40,729 bases of DNA, from contig JACQXR010000101.1 in the NCBI GenBank assembly GCA_016208585.1, forward strand, positions 1 through 40,729, given 5' to 3'. Position 1 is the stretch's first letter; every line of letters starts with the position of its first letter. Below the pieces are notes generated by a model. The model was not told the origin of the DNA. It did no database searches and saw only the letters and a list, made by a program, of their open reading frames with translations. This document shows, one piece after another, positions 37,781 through 40,729 of this stretch. A program made the translations under genes and the position numbers. Source of the DNA: a candidate division TA06 bacterium. GTDB lineage: Bacteria > Edwardsbacteria > AC1 > EtOH8.

Positions 37781-39982
37781 ATGGACGAGAACAAGGTCTT
37801 TGAATATACCAAATACACCCAGGACATAGAAGTGATGAAGAAGGCCCACCAGGTGCTGGCCGAGTATTCCTTCACTCCCAGCCTGCCCCAGAGGGGATAC
37901 AACAACCGTTCACTGCATATTGATCTGAGTGCTTTGAAGTTCACCGAGAAGAAAATCGACGAGGCTACCAAGCAGATTTTTACCGGCGGGCGGGGCTTCG
38001 GCTTAAAATACCTGTGGGACGCCATCAAGCCGGACACCAAGTGGAACGACCCGGAGAACGACATCATCATCTCGCCCGGCCCGATCTGCGGCATCACCCA
38101 GTATCCCGGGGCCGGCAAGTCGCTGGTGGTCACCCTGTCGCCCATCACCAACATCCCCATCGACTCCAATGTCGGCGGATACTTCGGCCCGCTCTTAAAA
38201 TTCTCCGGCTTCGACGCCCTGGAGATCCATGGCAAGGCCGAAGATGACGTGATCGTGGTGATAGACGGAGTCCGGGGAAAGGTCACCATCGAGGCCGCGC
38301 CGCAGGAGTCGGTCAACTCGCATGTGGCGGCCGAGCAGTTCACCCACGAGTACGCCGACAATGAGGCCGACCTGCGCAACGTCTCGGTGGTAAGCTCGGG
38401 GACCGCCGCGGCCCACAGCCTGATCGGCTGCCTCAATTTTTCCTATTACGATATGCGGCGCAAGGTGACCCGGCTGAAGCAGGCCGGCCGGGGCGGCATC
38501 GGCACGGTGTTCCGCGACAAACACCTCAAGGCCCTGGTGGTCCACGGACCGCAGGTGAAAGGCGACATGAACCATCCGGCCGACCTGGGCCGGATCCAAA
38601 GAGCCGGGGTCAAACTGCACAAGGAGATGCACGATTTCGACGACAAGATGTGCACCATGCGCAAGGTGGGAACCACCAATATCGTCAGCGTGATGAACGC
38701 CTACGATCTGCTGCCGGTAATGAACTTCCAGTACGGCAGCCACTCCGAGTCCCAGAACATAGACAAGACCGTCTGGATTAAGCAGTTCACTCAGGGCATC
38801 CCGGACGGCTGCTGGTACGGCTGCTCCATGGCCTGCGCCCACGGGGTGGACGAGTTCACCCTGCGCACCGGACCCTACCAGGGACACCAAGTGGTGGTGG
38901 ACGGGCCAGAATACGAGACCGCGGCCGGCTGCGGTTCCAACTGCGGGATCTTCGATCCTTTATGGGTGATAGAGTGCAACTTCTACTGCGACACCTACGG
39001 CCTAGACACCATCAGCTTCGGCACCATCACCGGCTTCATCATGGAGTGCTGGCAGCGCGGCATTCTCAACGCCGAACGCACCGGCGGGCTGGACATGAGC
39101 TGGGGCAAGGGGGAATCGCAATTAGAGATGATGCACCAGATGGCTAAGGGGCAGGGTTTCGGTCTGATCGCCGGCCAGGGCGTGCAACGCATGAAAAGAA
39201 TATTCGCCGACAAGGGTTGGGGAGACTCCGCCTTCCTCCACGACATCGGACTGGAGGGCAAGGGGCTGGAGCAGTCGGAGTACATGTCAAAAGAATCGCT
39301 GGCCCAGCAGGGAGGCTACTATCTCACCAACAAGGGCCCCCAGCACGACGAGGCCTGGGTGATCTTCATGGACATGGTCAATAACCAGATCCCCACCTTT
39401 GAGGACAAGGCCGAGGCCCTGTACTATTTCCCGATGTTCCGCACCTGGTTCGGGCTGAACGGCCTGTGCAAGCTGCCCTGGAACGACATCGAGCCCGGCG
39501 ACAATCGGACCAAGAACGCCCCCATGGACGCGGCCAAGGTGCCGGAGCACGTCCAGAACTACGTCGACCTGTTTTCCGGGGTCACCGGCCGGGAGATTAC
39601 CAAGGAAGAGATCATCAAAATGTCGGAGCGGGTCTACCAGTTCCAGCGGGTGTTCGACCTGAGGATGGGCAAGGGGACCAGGAAATACGACCAGCCGCCC
39701 TACCGGGCCATGGGGCCGGTTACCAAGGAGGAATACGAATCCCGTCAGGAACGCTACGACAAACAGCTTTTGGACTGGATGCAGATAGATCCGGCCGGAA
39801 AATCCACCGAGGAAAAGATGGCCCTGCACCGCAAGTACCGGGAGGACCGCTACCAGAAATTAGTGGAGGCGGTCTACCAGCGCCGGGGCTGGACCGCCGA
39901 CGGCGTCCCCACCCTGGAGACGCTGCAGCGCAACGGGATAGACTTTCCGGAGGTGGTGGAAGTGGTGGCCAAGCACCAATAG
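37781..39982 (+). CDS. aldehyde:ferredoxin oxidoreductase family (tungsten-pterin enzyme)
   Basis: A 733-residue member of the AOR family, whose enzymes oxidise aldehydes or reduce acids at a tungsten-bis-pyranopterin site beside a [4Fe-4S] cluster. The N-terminal domain has FTGGRGFGLKYLWD (about 65-78) and ISPGPICGITQYPGAGKSLVVTLSP. Candidate cluster cysteines are Cys344, Cys348 and Cys352 in CWYGCSMAC and Cys563 in GLCKLPW. The first spacing is C-x3-C, whereas the Pyrococcus enzyme has C-x2-C. It is longer than typical AOR (about 600-650) and closer to YdhV-like proteins. GAGGGAACC precedes the ATG at 37781; 15 upstream in-frame codons read like spacer. Substrate unknown. Confidence 0.9.
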   Translation: MDENKVFEYTKYTQDIEVMKKAHQVLAEYSFTPSLPQRGYNNRSLHIDLSALKFTEKKIDEATKQIFTGGRGFGLKYLWDAIKPDTKWNDPENDIIISPGPICGITQYPGAGKSLVVTLSPITNIPIDSNVGGYFGPLLKFSGFDALEIHGKAEDDVIVVIDGVRGKVTIEAAPQESVNSHVAAEQFTHEYADNEADLRNVSVVSSGTAAAHSLIGCLNFSYYDMRRKVTRLKQAGRGGIGTVFRDKHLKALVVHGPQVKGDMNHPADLGRIQRAGVKLHKEMHDFDDKMCTMRKVGTTNIVSVMNAYDLLPVMNFQYGSHSESQNIDKTVWIKQFTQGIPDGCWYGCSMACAHGVDEFTLRTGPYQGHQVVVDGPEYETAAGCGSNCGIFDPLWVIECNFYCDTYGLDTISFGTITGFIMECWQRGILNAERTGGLDMSWGKGESQLEMMHQMAKGQGFGLIAGQGVQRMKRIFADKGWGDSAFLHDIGLEGKGLEQSEYMSKESLAQQGGYYLTNKGPQHDEAWVIFMDMVNNQIPTFEDKAEALYYFPMFRTWFGLNGLCKLPWNDIEPGDNRTKNAPMDAAKVPEHVQNYVDLFSGVTGREITKEEIIKMSERVYQFQRVFDLRMGKGTRKYDQPPYRAMGPVTKEEYESRQERYDKQLLDWMQIDPAGKSTEEKMALHRKYREDRYQKLVEAVYQRRGWTADGVPTLETLQRNGIDFPEVVEVVAKHQ

Positions 39983-40076
39983 GCCAAATTCAAATTGCAA
40001 AATGAAAATTGCAAAATCAAAGAACAACGGGAGCAATATTTTGCATTATTAAATTTGAATTTTAAGTTTTGAAATC
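39983..40076. repeat. AT-rich word-repeat spacer before dtd
   Basis: The spacer is built from CAAATTCAAATTGCAAAATG and related words. It shares the 15-mer GCAAAATGAAAATTG with the in-frame insert in cca and resembles CAATTGCAAATTGCAAATTT at about 28379-28398. No gene is seen. Confidence 0.65.
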
Positions 40077-40529
40077 ATGCGTCTAGTGATCCAACGTGTG
40101 TCTTCGGCCAGCGTGTCGGTCGCTGGCGCCGTGATCGGCCAGGTCGGTCAGGGACTGTGCCTGCTCTGCGGTTTCACCCACGGCGATACCGGGCAAATAG
40201 CGGAGCAGATGGCCGCCAAGTGCCTTAACCTTCGCATTTTCGAGGACAAAGAGGGCAGGATGAACCTGTCCCTTCTGGATGTCAAGGGCGCAGCGCTGGC
40301 CGTCTCCCAGTTCACCCTGTACGCCGACTGCAAAAAGGGGAGAAGGCCGTCGTTCACCGATTCGGCCGATCCGGGAAAAGCCGAAAAGCTTTATCAGAGA
40401 TTTATCGAGGTCCTCAAAAGTTCCGGGGCCGAGGTCCAGACCGGCAGTTTCGGGGCCAAGATGCTGGTCGATATTCAGAATGACGGGCCGGTAACCATTG
40501 TATTGGACTCGAAGGATTTTAAGTGTTGA
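40077..40529 (+). CDS. dtd: D-aminoacyl-tRNA deacylase
   Basis: Dtd hydrolyses D-amino acids (and Gly from mischarged tRNA-Ala) off tRNA in the cytosol. The 150-residue protein has the family start MRLVIQRVSSASVSV, LNLRIFEDKEGRMNLS (about 51-66), the catalytic SQFTLYADCKKGRRPSF (about 77-93, Thr nucleophile region) and the Gly-cisPro-type NDGPVTIVLDS (about 136-146). Length is standard. It is transcribed in the same direction as the AOR pair but separated by a repeat spacer. Confidence 0.96.
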   Translation: MRLVIQRVSSASVSVAGAVIGQVGQGLCLLCGFTHGDTGQIAEQMAAKCLNLRIFEDKEGRMNLSLLDVKGAALAVSQFTLYADCKKGRRPSFTDSADPGKAEKLYQRFIEVLKSSGAEVQTGSFGAKMLVDIQNDGPVTIVLDSKDFKC

Positions 40530-40539
40530 ACTTGCAATT

Positions 40540-40729
40540 CCCTGTGGTCTCTGCCACAGGGATACCACTGAGAAAAGGGAAAGTTTGAAAACCGTAGGTT
40601 TTCATAGTATCCTTATGTACTCTGAGCCTGAAGAAAGGATACCATTGTGCCTAGGAAACGCACTACCACATAGTGTTACCGGTGAAATACCGAAAGGCGT
40701 TGTTGCAGGAACCGGTGGTGCATATGATC
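40540..40729 (+). ncRNA. structured RNA candidate at the right edge, possibly the 5' part of a group II intron (partial)
   Basis: No reading frame is recognised, but pairing is dense: CCCTGTGG/CCACAGGG (40540-40561), GAAAACC-GTA-GGTTTTC (about 40587-40603), GTATCCTT with AAGGATAC (about 40607-40642), GTGC/GCAC (about 40647-40663), CACTA-CCACA-TAGTG, and ACCGGT with ACCGGT (about 40678-40716). GNAAA-like loops and GAAA-rich joints (CCGAAAGG, GGAAACG) recall domain I of bacterial group II introns. GGATAC occurs twice, so GTATCC has two alternative partners. The strand is assumed. Identity is unproven. A riboswitch-like leader is the main alternative. Confidence 0.4.

Overview
The window looks like chromosome from an uncultured, anaerobic, Gram-negative-type bacterium of fairly high GC content. 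I cannot place it in a phylum from sequence alone. Evidence for an outer membrane: a remnant of a heptose kinase gene, a possible Kdo-transferase start, a lipoprotein-type penicillin-binding protein and a signal-peptide beta-barrel candidate. Evidence for anaerobic, fermentative life: a tungsten-type aldehyde:ferredoxin oxidoreductase with a multi-cluster ferredoxin, a C_GCAxxG_C_C redox protein, a Memo-AMMECR1 fusion, phosphoglucose isomerase and phosphofructokinase.

Layout. Everything recognisable from 1 to about 26.6 kb is on the minus strand, and almost everything from 27.1 kb onward is on the plus strand. The switch lies in a gap at 26.6-27.1 kb that carries two divergent consensus-like promoters.

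Minus-strand half, left to right: a remnant of LPS-core genes cut by an AT-rich type II restriction-modification pair (1-2.2 kb); gcvT and a D-Ala-D-Ala carboxypeptidase; three translationally coupled TPR paralogues (5.2-9.2 kb); a 1.2-kb gene-free stretch with a 21-bp tandem repeat; pgi; an outer-membrane protein; an ATPase/DUF4143 protein; pfkA; an MGDG-synthase-like glycosyltransferase; a DegT-family aminotransferase; a lone CheC; an RNHCP protein; a methyltransferase coupled to a heterodimeric ABC exporter; and rsgA preceded by a 43-codon ORF and an attenuator-like leader.

Plus-strand half: a UbiA-family prenyltransferase; an IS5-type transposase scrap; the Memo-AMMECR1 fusion; a decayed REP-associated transposase split by a 375-bp MITE-like element; a small two-gene unit; a PRC / PRC-MgtE_N-CBS / NRAMP-like operon that looks like a Mg2+ transport system; a damaged small membrane/zinc-ribbon gene; a CCA-adding-type nucleotidyltransferase; the ferredoxin-AOR pair; dtd; and a densely structured RNA-like sequence running off the right edge.

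The most distinctive genome-wide trait is repeat invasion. Short AT-rich word repeats fill spacers and also occur in frame inside genes (cca, the Memo-AMMECR1 linker). A dRS3-like palindromic repeat sits in frame inside a TPR gene. The best candidates for something new are the structured RNA at the right edge, the MITE in the RAYT gene, the bistable leader upstream of rsgA, and the MgtE-sensor/NRAMP pairing. No tRNA, rRNA or CRISPR array was seen.
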